From positions 1-12,663 of the forward strand of contig JAGBIR010000058.1 in NCBI GenBank assembly GCA_017934845.1: a stretch of DNA of 12,663 nucleotides. The letters run 5' to 3'. Each line of letters begins with the position of its first letter. The first letter of the stretch is position 1. The stretch is from Alistipes sp. GTDB taxonomy: Bacteria > Bacteroidota > Bacteroidia > Bacteroidales > Rikenellaceae. The notes below the pieces were generated by a model that saw only the letters and a program-made list of their open reading frames with translations, searched no databases and was not told the origin of the DNA. Made by a program: the position numbers and the translations under genes. Of the stretch, positions 1 through 6,961 are shown in pieces.

Positions 1-8
1 CAATAATC

Positions 9-1730
9 ATGTTTGACTTTATACTATATCTTGGCCAAAGTGCATTGTGTCTTGCTGCCCTGTATTTAATATATAAGGTAGCGATGAGCCGCGAAACGTT
101 GCATTGGCTGAATCGTTGCTTGCTGCTTGGCGCGCTGCCTTTGTCGGCTCTATTACCATTGTGTCGGGTAACGATAGTCAAGGAGTATGATGTTGTGCCT
201 ACGGTGACGACTATAGAGGCTGGCGATGTTGACGTTGTGATTGCGACAGCCGGATTTGATTATATTTCACTATTCAAGGATATTGCTGTTGTCGCCTATT
301 TGATTGGTGTTGGCATTATGGTGCTACGTCTGATGATAAGCATCCGCTCGGTGTGGCGTTTGATCCATAGTGGCCGAAGGAGTATTATCGAGGAGGGTGT
401 GACGTTATCGGTGGTAGAAAAGCTTCATTCACCTTTTAGCTGGTTTGGCCATATCGTTGTATCGGCCGACGATATGCGTGAGTGCTGGCAAATGATTCGT
501 ACGCACGAGATGGGGCATATCCGTTTGCTACATTCGTGGGATGTGCTGGTCGTAGATTTGGCTCTGTGCCTTTGGTGGTTCAATCCTGCGATGTGGCTTT
601 TACGTCGCGAACTGCACGCTCTGCATGAGTATCAAGCCGATGAGCAGGTGCTGAATAGTGGTGTAGATGCAAAGACTCATCAAATGTTATTAATAAAAAG
701 AGCAGTTGGCTCAAGGCTCCACTCCGTTGCCAACTGCTTGAATCACAGTAACCTTAAAAACAGAATCACTATGATGTGTAAGAAAAATTCATCGAGGTGG
801 GCCGCAGCAAAGTCGCTGCTTGTCCTACCAATCGTGGCATTGTCGCTTACCGCTTTTGCCACAACAGTTTATGTACCCCGACAAGTACAGAACAAAGTTA
901 CGGAAAATTCCACAAAAGAGCAAACTCCAGCTCTTCCGAAATCGCTTGATAGCGTAAAAGTGGTTACGACATTCGCCGATAAAGCAGTGTCTGGTTACGA
1001 ACGTTTGGAGCAAAACGAGGAATTTCGCGTAATGCAGGAGGAGTTTGCTAAATTGCAGGAGCAATTGGCAGAGCAAAGCAAATCGTATGAGTTGTATAAG
1101 GATGAGTTTGCCATATTGCAGGAACAATTGGCAGAGAGAGGCAAGTCGTATGAGCAGTATAAAGATGAGTTCGCTAAATTACACGAGCAGTTGGCGGAGC
1201 GTAGCAAGGAGTATGAATTGCATCGTAAAGAGTTTGACAAATTGAGAACTGAGCTTGCTGAACGAAACGAGGCTCTTAAGGCTGATCTGGCTAAATTTGC
1301 AGAACTGCATGACTCTATTGTTACCCATATCCCATACGCTAAGGCCGAGAAGATGCCGACATTTCAGGGTGGCCACTTCGACCTATTCCGTAATTGGATA
1401 CAAAGCAATGTTCGTTACCCCGAAGAGGCGGTTAAGAAGGGTATTAGCGGCCGTGTTTTATTTGGTTTCGTAGTGGAAAAGGATGGCTCAACGTCCTCGT
1501 TCGAGGTGGTTGCGACTCCCGATAAATTGCTCTCTGATGAGGTTGAGCGTGTGTTCAAAAGCGCTCCCAAAGAGTGGACTGCGGGTGAGATTGCCGGAGA
1601 GAAGGTGAGCGTAAAATTTGTTATACCAATTGCATTTGTATTGAAAGACGATGCGAAAACTGCAAGCGCACCATCGGATAAGGACGTTGTACGATTCGAT
1701 ACAGCGGTGTCGGTCATAGATCGCAATTAG
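9..1730 (+). CDS. BlaR1-like M56 membrane metallopeptidase with coiled-coil repeat and TonB C-terminal domain
   Basis: This 573-residue protein is an antirepressor-type sensor peptidase of the BlaR1/MecR1 class. Hydrophobic segments near residues 3-24, 34-52, 90-110 and 270-288 fit a four-helix inner-membrane protein. The zinc site is visible as HEMGH (H166, E167, H170), followed by WFNP and an EYxAD motif, as in family M56. After the last helix, residues 345-428 hold four 21-residue repeats predicted to form a coiled coil. Residues 449-545 match a TonB C-terminal domain, starting MPTFQGG and including RYPEEAVKKGISGRV, a common fusion in Bacteroidetes. In this family the peptidase normally cleaves a BlaI/MecI repressor after an envelope signal. 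The partner is not in the window, but an in-frame TAA at 4-6 could be the end of an upstream gene, only two bases before this ATG. The frame is open to the left edge; the ATG is preferred because the first helix follows at once. The signal sensed is unknown. Confidence 0.9.
   Translation: MFDFILYLGQSALCLAALYLIYKVAMSRETLHWLNRCLLLGALPLSALLPLCRVTIVKEYDVVPTVTTIEAGDVDVVIATAGFDYISLFKDIAVVAYLIGVGIMVLRLMISIRSVWRLIHSGRRSIIEEGVTLSVVEKLHSPFSWFGHIVVSADDMRECWQMIRTHEMGHIRLLHSWDVLVVDLALCLWWFNPAMWLLRRELHALHEYQADEQVLNSGVDAKTHQMLLIKRAVGSRLHSVANCLNHSNLKNRITMMCKKNSSRWAAAKSLLVLPIVALSLTAFATTVYVPRQVQNKVTENSTKEQTPALPKSLDSVKVVTTFADKAVSGYERLEQNEEFRVMQEEFAKLQEQLAEQSKSYELYKDEFAILQEQLAERGKSYEQYKDEFAKLHEQLAERSKEYELHRKEFDKLRTELAERNEALKADLAKFAELHDSIVTHIPYAKAEKMPTFQGGHFDLFRNWIQSNVRYPEEAVKKGISGRVLFGFVVEKDGSTSSFEVVATPDKLLSDEVERVFKSAPKEWTAGEIAGEKVSVKFVIPIAFVLKDDAKTASAPSDKDVVRFDTAVSVIDRN
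1041..1292 (+). repeat. 63-base tandem repeat encoding a coiled coil
   Basis: Four in-frame units of 63 bases begin at 1041, 1104, 1167 and 1230; the last is degenerate. Each encodes 21 residues patterned as EFAKLxEQLAERxKxYExxK. Twenty-one residues is exactly three heptads. The hydrophobic positions 2, 5, 9, 16 and 19 of each unit keep a 3-4 spacing across unit boundaries, with Q or R at position 12. This fits a continuous periplasmic coiled coil of about 84 residues between the membrane and the TonB-type domain. Confidence 0.9.
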
Positions 1731-1756
1731 ACATTTGGGCGTTTTTATAAAAAGAG

Positions 1757-1795
1757 GAGCGAGCCTAACCTTGTGCAGTAGGGGGAGGCTTGCTC
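1757..1795 (+). terminator. Hairpin after the M56 gene
   Basis: GAGCGAGCCT (1757-1766) pairs with AGGCTTGCTC (1786-1795) through ten base pairs including one G-U, around a 19-base loop. It begins about 27 bases after the M56 stop. No clean T run follows, so it may act with the next hairpin or only protect the transcript end. Confidence 0.45.
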
Positions 1796-1817
1796 TTGAC
1801 TTAGGCACTTATACAAT

Positions 1818-1850
1818 TAGAGCCTCAATCCGCTATGGATTGAGGCTCTA
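1818..1850. terminator. Bidirectional terminator between convergent M56 gene and prs
   Basis: TAGAGCCTCAATCC (1818-1831) and GGATTGAGGCTCTA (1837-1850) form a perfect 14-pair stem with a five-base loop. It lies between the converging M56 gene and prs, 20 bases beyond the prs stop. The tract beyond the stem is T-rich but not a pure T run on either strand, so intrinsic termination is likely rather than certain. Confidence 0.75.
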
Positions 1851-1870
1851 TCTTGTTGTGACGAGTTAGC

Positions 1871-2812
1871 TTATTTGTAGAACAATGAGCTAATCTCCTT
1901 ATAGTTATGAACGTGTTCGATAACCTCGGCAAAGATGTCGGCAACCGACAGCACGGTAAACTTGCTCAAATCCTTCTCGGGGTTCAAAGGAATTGTATCG
2001 GTTACGATAACCTCCTGCAACTTACTCTCGTTGATGCGCTCGTAAGCAGCGCCCGACAATACGGGGTGAGTAATAACGGCGCGAACGCTCTTTGCACCCT
2101 TATCCATAAGCATATTAGCAGCCATACAGATTGTACCCGCTGTATCGATCATATCGTCAACGATCAAAACGTTACGACCCTCAACATCGCCGATAGCGGT
2201 CATGCTGCCAACAACGTTAGCCTTAGCGCGCTCCTTATGAGAGATGATGATAGGAGCCTGCAAGTGCTTTGCATAGCTGTGTGCGCGCTTTGCACCACCC
2301 ATATCGGGAGAAGCAATCGAGAGATCCTCGATGTTGAGCTTCTTGATGTAGGGAATGAAGATTCCGCTTGCATAGAGAGCATCTACGGGAACATCGAAGA
2401 AACCCTGAATCTGATCAGCGTGCAAATCCATTGTCATAATACGGTCAACACCGGCAGCAACCAAGAGGTTGGCAACCAACTTCGCACCGATGGGTACGCG
2501 AGGGCGATCCTTGCGATCCTGACGAGCCCAACCGAAGTAAGGAATAACGGCGATAACCTTGTAAGCCGAAGCGCGGCGAGCTGCATCGATCATCATCAAC
2601 AGCTCCATCAAGTTGTCAGATGAAGGGAACGTTGACTGAATGATAAATACAGTACAACCACGAATTGATTCATTGTAGTAGGGTTGGAATTCTCCATCGC
2701 TGAACTGCAACACCTCGGCATCGCCCAAAGTTGAGCCATAGCTTGCTACGATCTTCTCTGCCAAATAGCGCGATGCGCGTCCTGTAAAAAATTTAATTTT
2801 GTGAACAGCCAT
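1871..2812 (-). CDS. prs: Ribose-phosphate pyrophosphokinase (PRPP synthetase)
   Basis: This cytosolic enzyme makes 5-phosphoribosyl-1-pyrophosphate from ribose 5-phosphate and ATP, feeding purine, pyrimidine, histidine, tryptophan and NAD synthesis. The 313-residue length is normal for class I enzymes. Visible signatures are FSDGEFQ (37-43), the ATP-loop stretch PYFGWARQDRK (91-101), DLHADQIQGFF (129-139) with its metal-binding histidine, and the PRPP-binding loop VDDMIDTAGT (218-227). The ATG start gives MAVHKIKFF, close to the usual N-terminus. It has its own -7 box and lies 80 bases downstream of engB on the same strand, so it may also receive read-through. No sequence oddity was seen. 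Confidence 0.98.
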   Translation of the reverse strand: MAVHKIKFFTGRASRYLAEKIVASYGSTLGDAEVLQFSDGEFQPYYNESIRGCTVFIIQSTFPSSDNLMELLMMIDAARRASAYKVIAVIPYFGWARQDRKDRPRVPIGAKLVANLLVAAGVDRIMTMDLHADQIQGFFDVPVDALYASGIFIPYIKKLNIEDLSIASPDMGGAKRAHSYAKHLQAPIIISHKERAKANVVGSMTAIGDVEGRNVLIVDDMIDTAGTICMAANMLMDKGAKSVRAVITHPVLSGAAYERINESKLQEVIVTDTIPLNPEKDLSKFTVLSVADIFAEVIEHVHNYKEISSLFYK

Positions 2813-2833
2813 TGTAGTTTGGTTTTATTTTTG

Positions 2834-2841
2834 CAAATATA
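2834..2841 (-). promoter_or_regulatory. prs promoter, -7 box
   Basis: On the minus strand this reads TATATTTG, an exact match to the Bacteroidetes -7 consensus TAnnTTTG, 21 bases upstream of the prs ATG. No good -33 TTTG lies at the usual spacing, so the call rests on one element. Confidence 0.55.
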
Positions 2842-2892
2842 TTAATTCTTAACACTAAATGCGAGGCGACAGGATAACTACTTTTCAAATAC

Positions 2893-3480
2893 TTATAAAC
2901 ATTTTTCAATATAGTCGAGAATCTCCTCTCGTCCCGTGCCGCGTTCGCTCGATGAGCAGAACATCGGAGGCAGCTCCTCCCACTGCTCGGCCAGCGTAGC
3001 ACAATATCGCTCGACGCTCTTTTTGCGTTGTGTAGCCGATAGTTTGTCAGTCTTGGTAAAAATAATGCCGAAGGGGATACCGTTTTCACCCAACATCTCG
3101 ATAAACTTTAGGTCGATGGCTTGAGGCTCAAGGCGTGAATCGACCAAAACAAACAGGAAGTGCATCTTCTCGCACTTCAATACATAATCGAGGATGATTT
3201 TCGAGAACTCGCCACGCTTGGATTTCGATACGCGAGCATAGCCGTAACCCGGCAAATCGACCAGATACCACGTGCGATTGATGCAGAAATGGTTTATAAG
3301 GCGCGTCTTACCCGGGGTAGCCGACACCTTTGCCAGACCTTTGTGGCCTGTAAGCATATTGATCAACGATGATTTGCCGACGTTGCTTCGGCCGATGAAG
3401 GCTATATCACGCAAATCGTCTTTGGGGACCTGCGAAATCTTCTCGGAACTACACTTAAATTCGGCTTTTGTAATCTGCAT
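2893..3480 (-). CDS. engB: Ribosome biogenesis GTP-binding protein EngB/YsxC
   Basis: This is a 195-residue TRAFAC-class GTPase of the EngB (YihA/YsxC) family, which acts late in large ribosomal subunit assembly and is usually essential. The GTP-binding motifs are in order: P-loop GRSNVGKSS (30-38), a switch-I stretch SATPGKT (53-59), G3 DLPGYG (75-80), G4 TKTD (142-145) and a G5-like SSS near 176. The conserved RNHFC-type segment appears as LINHFCIN (61-68). Length and the MQITKAEF start are normal. A good promoter lies just upstream, so it is probably transcribed independently of the serine hydrolase gene behind it. No defect was seen. Confidence 0.97.
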   Translation of the reverse strand: MQITKAEFKCSSEKISQVPKDDLRDIAFIGRSNVGKSSLINMLTGHKGLAKVSATPGKTRLINHFCINRTWYLVDLPGYGYARVSKSKRGEFSKIILDYVLKCEKMHFLFVLVDSRLEPQAIDLKFIEMLGENGIPFGIIFTKTDKLSATQRKKSVERYCATLAEQWEELPPMFCSSSERGTGREEILDYIEKCL

Positions 3481-3506
3481 AAATCGGGTAGTGTACTAAA
3501 CAGCTA

Positions 3507-3538
3507 CAAAGATACTATTTTGAAATACAAATTTCAAA
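3507..3538 (-). promoter_or_regulatory. engB promoter with overlapping inverted repeat
   Basis: On the minus strand, TTTG (3535-3538), a 20-base spacer and TATCTTTG (3507-3514) form a complete Bacteroidetes -33/-7 promoter, 26 bases upstream of the engB ATG. A perfect inverted repeat, TTTGAAAT-acaa-ATTTCAAA (3519-3538), fills the spacer and includes the -33 box. It could be an operator, or an AT-rich terminator for the serine hydrolase transcript, whose stop is only 24 bases away. Confidence 0.7.
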
Positions 3539-3562
3539 TTTTTCGCCCATCAGATTACGGCT

Positions 3563-4900
3563 CTATTGCACTAATTCGTTTTCGCTGGAGCTGTTGGTTG
3601 GTGTCTCGTTGCGGGGAATGGCTGTGAAAAGGTCTATGTCGGCAGGCCACTCGGTAACGCGGGCTATGGCATTACGAATTGTTCGGCCGATAGATTTTGT
3701 GAAGGATGCACCTCGGTAATGGCTTGTGTTTGTGAGGAATACAAACGAATAGTCGTTCTCGCGAAGTTCTATGTAGGCGCACGTTCCCGACATCGTGCCT
3801 GTGCGGATGAGCGTGTTGCCGTCGGAATAGAGATATGCCCAACCGAAGCCGTCGTTGTCGTTGCGTCCGTTTAGTTTATTGCTACTCTCGAGCGATAGAA
3901 TATCCGGCACGCGATTGTGTCCGTCGATAGAGGCTACCAATCGTAGTAACTCTGCCGACGATGCAACCCACGCTCCGGCACCTTGCAGGCCGGTGATGTT
4001 GTTACCTCCATACTCGCGCGGACGCATAGTGCCTGTACCATCGTAGCTCTCGATCAACTCGCCTGGGTCGTGACCATAATATTTCACCTCGTTGGGTTGA
4101 CGTTCTTCGTAATAGTTTGTGGCAATATGCATATCATAGCATCCCGCAGGGTGTAGAACATGCTGATTTATATACTCTTGATAGCTCATGCCCGACACCT
4201 GCTCGATAATACGCGAGAGGACCAGATATCCAATGTTGGAGTATTGCGAAGCACCTCCGGGCTGGCAACGCAGACGCATCCGTAACTGATAGGCAATAAG
4301 GTCGTCGGCCGAAGGTGAGGTAACCATACCCTCCCATCGCATAATGTCGGTAGTGCGGAACATGGGGTCGCCCTTTACTCGGCTGAATCCCGAAGTATGC
4401 TCCAAAAGATGGTGTACGGTAATCTGCCCTGCACGTTTATCGCGAAACTCGGTAAATTGCGAAAGGATGCCATCTTTGCCAAAGACCTTGCTGTCGAGCG
4501 TGAGCTTGCCATCGTCGCAAAGTTTCATAATACCTATGGCGGTTATCAGCTTTGATGCCGATGCCATACGGAATATTGTTCCCGCCTCGACGCTCTCACC
4601 TCTCTCCTGATTGGCCCAACCGAAGCCGCGGCAATAGATTAGCTTTTCATCTTTCATAATTGCCAACGATGCTCCGCGTATGTTGTAACGCGCCATCCAT
4701 CGCTCGATGTATTGCTCCATCTTGCGTGTGGCTTTCGATTCGGAGTAGCGATTGTAGAGCGAGTCATTAAGGCTATAAATTATCTTCTCCTTGGTGGTGC
4801 CTACGGTCGTGGTTTTTCCTCCCTCGCGACAACTGCGCGTGAGGAAGATGACGCCACCGATAAGTAGTACTGCCAATGTAAGTAGAAGATATCGTTTCAT
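3563..4900 (-). CDS. Membrane-anchored serine hydrolase, beta-lactamase class C / penicillin-binding-protein-like fold
   Basis: This 445-residue protein has the class C beta-lactamase (PF00144) fold, a group that includes esterases, D-amino-acid peptidases and DD-peptidases. An N-terminal hydrophobic segment (residues 4-21) should anchor it with the catalytic part in the periplasm. The residue before C24 and its context (TRSC) make a poor lipobox, so a lipoprotein is less likely. The nucleophile motif is S114-A-S-K117, and the second motif is Y220-S-N222. The third motif, usually KTG or HxG, reads R366-T-G368. It lies 60 bases downstream of the phosphatase gene on the same strand with no clear promoter between, so the two probably form an operon. 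The substrate cannot be told from sequence; resistance to beta-lactams should not be assumed. Confidence 0.88.
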   Translation of the reverse strand: MKRYLLLTLAVLLIGGVIFLTRSCREGGKTTTVGTTKEKIIYSLNDSLYNRYSESKATRKMEQYIERWMARYNIRGASLAIMKDEKLIYCRGFGWANQERGESVEAGTIFRMASASKLITAIGIMKLCDDGKLTLDSKVFGKDGILSQFTEFRDKRAGQITVHHLLEHTSGFSRVKGDPMFRTTDIMRWEGMVTSPSADDLIAYQLRMRLRCQPGGASQYSNIGYLVLSRIIEQVSGMSYQEYINQHVLHPAGCYDMHIATNYYEERQPNEVKYYGHDPGELIESYDGTGTMRPREYGGNNITGLQGAGAWVASSAELLRLVASIDGHNRVPDILSLESSNKLNGRNDNDGFGWAYLYSDGNTLIRTGTMSGTCAYIELRENDYSFVFLTNTSHYRGASFTKSIGRTIRNAIARVTEWPADIDLFTAIPRNETPTNSSSENELVQ

Positions 4901-4960
4901 TGTAGGTTTTGGGTATGGAACGAACGCTTTGTGTTATTTATTGCCTTAATCTGTTATATT

Positions 4961-5455
4961 TTAGATGCTTGAATTTGCTTTGACGCGATTTAATACGCCC
5001 TCGCAACCATCCTCCAAAAGGTCTAAAACCAGCTCGAAACCCTCGCGACCTTCGTAATAGGGGTCGGGGACATAGCTCCATTGCGGGTGGTGGGAGCAAA
5101 ACTCTACGAAGCGGTAAACCTTGTCGAGGTATTTGCGCTCGGGAGCAAGGCGCGATACCGATTCGTAGTTCATTTCGTCCATTACGATAATGTAGTCGAA
5201 ATCATAGAAATCATCCTCGGTGATGCGTCGTGAGCGATGTGTCAGGTTGTAACCGCGTGCCGCTGCCGCTGCGCGCATTCGGGCATCGGGAAGCTCTCCG
5301 CGATGACCGCCATAAGTACCTGCCGAGTCAACCTCAATTTGAGAGTCGAGCGATTCTCGCTTAATGACCTGCTCCATAATGCCGTTGGCTGCAGCCGAAC
5401 GACAGATGTTGCCCAAGCAGACAAAAAGGATGCGGGTTATCTTGTTGTTTTCCAT
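4961..5455 (-). CDS. Low-molecular-weight protein-tyrosine-phosphatase
   Basis: This cytosolic phosphatase of the LMW-PTP family removes phosphate from tyrosines, often on tyrosine kinases that control capsule export. The P-loop VCLGNICRS supplies the CX5R nucleophile and arginine (C13 and R19 with this start), and DPYYEG supplies the general-acid aspartate (D131). Residues after the arginine are SAAANG, where family members usually have SPxAEG, so the conserved proline and glutamate are replaced. Length is 164 residues, normal for the family. The ATG at 5455 leaves the usual short lead before the first strand; an in-frame ATG at 5476 would add MDLTYKI and cannot be excluded. It precedes the serine hydrolase as a likely operon. 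No kinase or capsule gene is visible nearby, so its target is unknown. Confidence 0.93.
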   Translation of the reverse strand: MENNKITRILFVCLGNICRSAAANGIMEQVIKRESLDSQIEVDSAGTYGGHRGELPDARMRAAAAARGYNLTHRSRRITEDDFYDFDYIIVMDEMNYESVSRLAPERKYLDKVYRFVEFCSHHPQWSYVPDPYYEGREGFELVLDLLEDGCEGVLNRVKANSSI

Positions 5456-5529
5456 AATCTTATAAGTCAAATCCATTGTCGGTTTACGGGATGGTTTACC
5501 ATCTTATCCCCCGAAATTTTATAGCCGTG

Positions 5530-5559
5530 CAAAGATACGATTAGAATTTCAATATTCAA
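5530..5559 (-). promoter_or_regulatory. Promoter of the phosphatase - serine hydrolase pair
   Basis: On the minus strand TTG (5557-5559), a 19-base spacer and TATCTTTG (5530-5537) match the Bacteroidetes promoter pattern. Transcription would start near 5523, leaving about 50-70 bases of leader. The leader contains a small palindrome, GATGGT-TT-ACCATC, at 5494-5507. Confidence 0.65.
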
Positions 5560-5652
5560 GGTTATTTCGCGATAAAACTATACATAAATATTGTGCGGAA
5601 GGAATGATTTTTGCCTACTCGACATTAGGATTAAGACAAGTGCAGATTAATT

Positions 5653-6090
5653 ATGAAGCGATTGCAACGACAAATGGAACCTACTCATCGGATGAGTGAT
5701 GTGGCGATATTGTTTTTAAGGATGTTTATTGGTGCGATTATGTTGTTGCACATCATTGGGAAGTTGCAGACCTACGACAATGTTATCATTTCTTATCGCC
5801 ATATACTCGGATTCGACGGGGCAACGTCGTTTGTAATTGTTACGGCGTTGGAGGGGCTGTTCTCGGCAATGATAATGATGGGAGTGGCGACACGTCTGGC
5901 CGCCTCGATGATGATCATAGTCTCGGCGATGGCTATTGCCGAGGCTCTGTTGCCGGGAGGTCTGCCTACCGACCACGCAAAGTTATATTTTGTCTATATG
6001 GGCATATATCTTACGCTAACCATATCGGGCGGTGGACTATATGCTTTTCACGTTCCATCGATTTATCGCAAAAGTGTTCCAAAACGTTAA
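5653..6090 (+). CDS. DoxX-family inner-membrane protein
   Basis: This 145-residue hydrophobic protein resembles the DoxX family (PF07681): four predicted helices near residues 16-37, 60-78, 82-100 and 111-130. The first helix carries the typical LRxFIGxIMLLHxIGKL pattern, and a glycine-rich turn (GGGLY, 126-130) closes the last helix. The family is linked to quinone or thiol redox processes in some bacteria, but here the function is unknown. The ATG at 5653 gives a basic N-terminus (MKRLQRQ); M8 and M14 are possible later starts. It is transcribed divergently from the phosphatase gene. I found no exact -7 box for it in the 5560-5650 gap. The YtfJ-like gene follows 94 bases downstream. Confidence 0.82.
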   Translation: MKRLQRQMEPTHRMSDVAILFLRMFIGAIMLLHIIGKLQTYDNVIISYRHILGFDGATSFVIVTALEGLFSAMIMMGVATRLAASMMIIVSAMAIAEALLPGGLPTDHAKLYFVYMGIYLTLTISGGGLYAFHVPSIYRKSVPKR

Positions 6091-6184
6091 AAAGTAGGTT
6101 TAATATGTGTGTGGGGGTATAACGTCCGAATATTTTTATTACTTTTACAACGTGAAAAATAACTTTAACCAAAGATAGAATTTT

Positions 6185-6727
6185 ATGAAGGGATTGATGT
6201 TGCTGGTAATGGCGTTATTTGTCTATATAATGCCCGCATCGGCTCAAAAAGAGCAAGAGGATAAATATGCTGCTGTGGAACTTCCACACAAAATAGAGAA
6301 TATCGAGATTGAAGATGCGAGAGGTAATCCGGCAAAGTTCCCTTATTGGGGTGAGAAGAATCTTTTGATATTCTACGTAGATCCCGACCGCCACAGCCAG
6401 AATCACGAGTTTACGGTCGATATGGAGGAGAATAAGTATGCTGCTGGTGATAATATCTATGGCTTGGGAGTGTTGAATCTTCGCGATACATGGTTACCTA
6501 ATAGTATCGTTCGAAATCTGGCACGCAAACGTACCGAGAAGAATGGCGCACTGATTTTGTCGGATATCGATCGCAGCCTGGCACAAAAGTGGGGCTTGGG
6601 CGATTGTAACAATAAATTCGTGTTGCTGATTATATCAAAGGAGGGCGAATTGGTGTTCTGCCGCAAGGGCGAGTTCTCAGAGCAGGACAAAAAGGAGTTT
6701 ATCGAGACCGTTCAACAATACCGATAA
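6185..6727 (+). CDS. Secreted YtfJ-like thioredoxin-fold protein lacking CxxC
   Basis: This 180-residue protein has a signal peptide (residues 1-20, cleaved after PASA) and should be periplasmic. The rest resembles YtfJ-type thioredoxin-fold proteins (PF09695). It has a first strand KNLLIFYVDP (58-67), a central helix LPNSIVRNLARKR (104-116), then LSDIDRSLAQKWGLG (125-139) and a strand pair VLLIISKEGELVFCRKGEF (146-164). There is no CxxC; the only cysteines are C141 and C159, so a disulfide-reductase role is unlikely. A weak -7-like TACTTTTA (one mismatch) is at 6140-6147. Family assignment is by eye and moderately sure; the biological role is unknown. Confidence 0.65.
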   Translation: MKGLMLLVMALFVYIMPASAQKEQEDKYAAVELPHKIENIEIEDARGNPAKFPYWGEKNLLIFYVDPDRHSQNHEFTVDMEENKYAAGDNIYGLGVLNLRDTWLPNSIVRNLARKRTEKNGALILSDIDRSLAQKWGLGDCNNKFVLLIISKEGELVFCRKGEFSEQDKKEFIETVQQYR

Positions 6728-6740
6728 CGTATTGCCTTTA

Positions 6741-6876
6741 AGTCAGCACTGCGGCTCTCTTTCGCAACCATTGCAGCGAAGATGGCGTAGTGCAGACTAA
6801 AAACACAATTTCTACGACCGATACAACCATCAGGTAAGCCTCTGCGGAGGATTACCGAAGGTGGTGAATTGTCGGT
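6741..6876. other. Two long imperfect hairpins: candidate structured RNA or dispersed repeat
   Basis: The gap between the YtfJ-like gene and the phosphoethanolamine transferase gene holds two long stems. Stem A: AGTC (6741-6744) with GACT (6795-6798), then GCACTGCG (6746-6753) with CGTAGTGC (6786-6793), then TTCGC (6761-6765) with GCGAA (6776-6780). Stem B: ACCGA (6817-6821) with TCGGT (6872-6876), CCATC (6827-6831) with GGTGG (6860-6864), GGTAA (6833-6837) with TTACC (6852-6856), and CCTC (6839-6842) with GAGG (6847-6850) around a TGCG loop. No clear promoter, T run or coding sequence accounts for it. I could not match it to TPP, cobalamin, SAM, FMN, 4.5S or 6S RNA. It may be a leader element of the next gene, a free RNA on either strand, or a dispersed palindromic repeat. 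Confidence 0.5.
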
Positions 6877-6961
6877 TGCAGGGATGGTATGTCTATTGCT
6901 GAACCAAATTGTAGTCAATGAAGATGCCTTATTGTTAAGGAAATCAATGTTAATGTGTTAA

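Noticed and set aside
1041-1292. Possible CRISPR-like repeat array
   Set aside because: The units are contiguous, in frame and coding, with no spacers.
1907-2623. 238-codon open frame on the plus strand opposite prs
   Set aside because: It lies wholly within the highly conserved prs gene on the other strand, has no recognisable domain and no promoter.
6741-6876. Known riboswitch, 4.5S RNA or 6S RNA
   Set aside because: None of the conserved sequence blocks of those RNAs that I can recall are present; the element is left unassigned.
6712-6918. 68-codon open frame on the minus strand over the hairpin element
   Set aside because: No domain, no promoter and overlap with the end of the YtfJ-like gene; the hairpin structure explains the region better.
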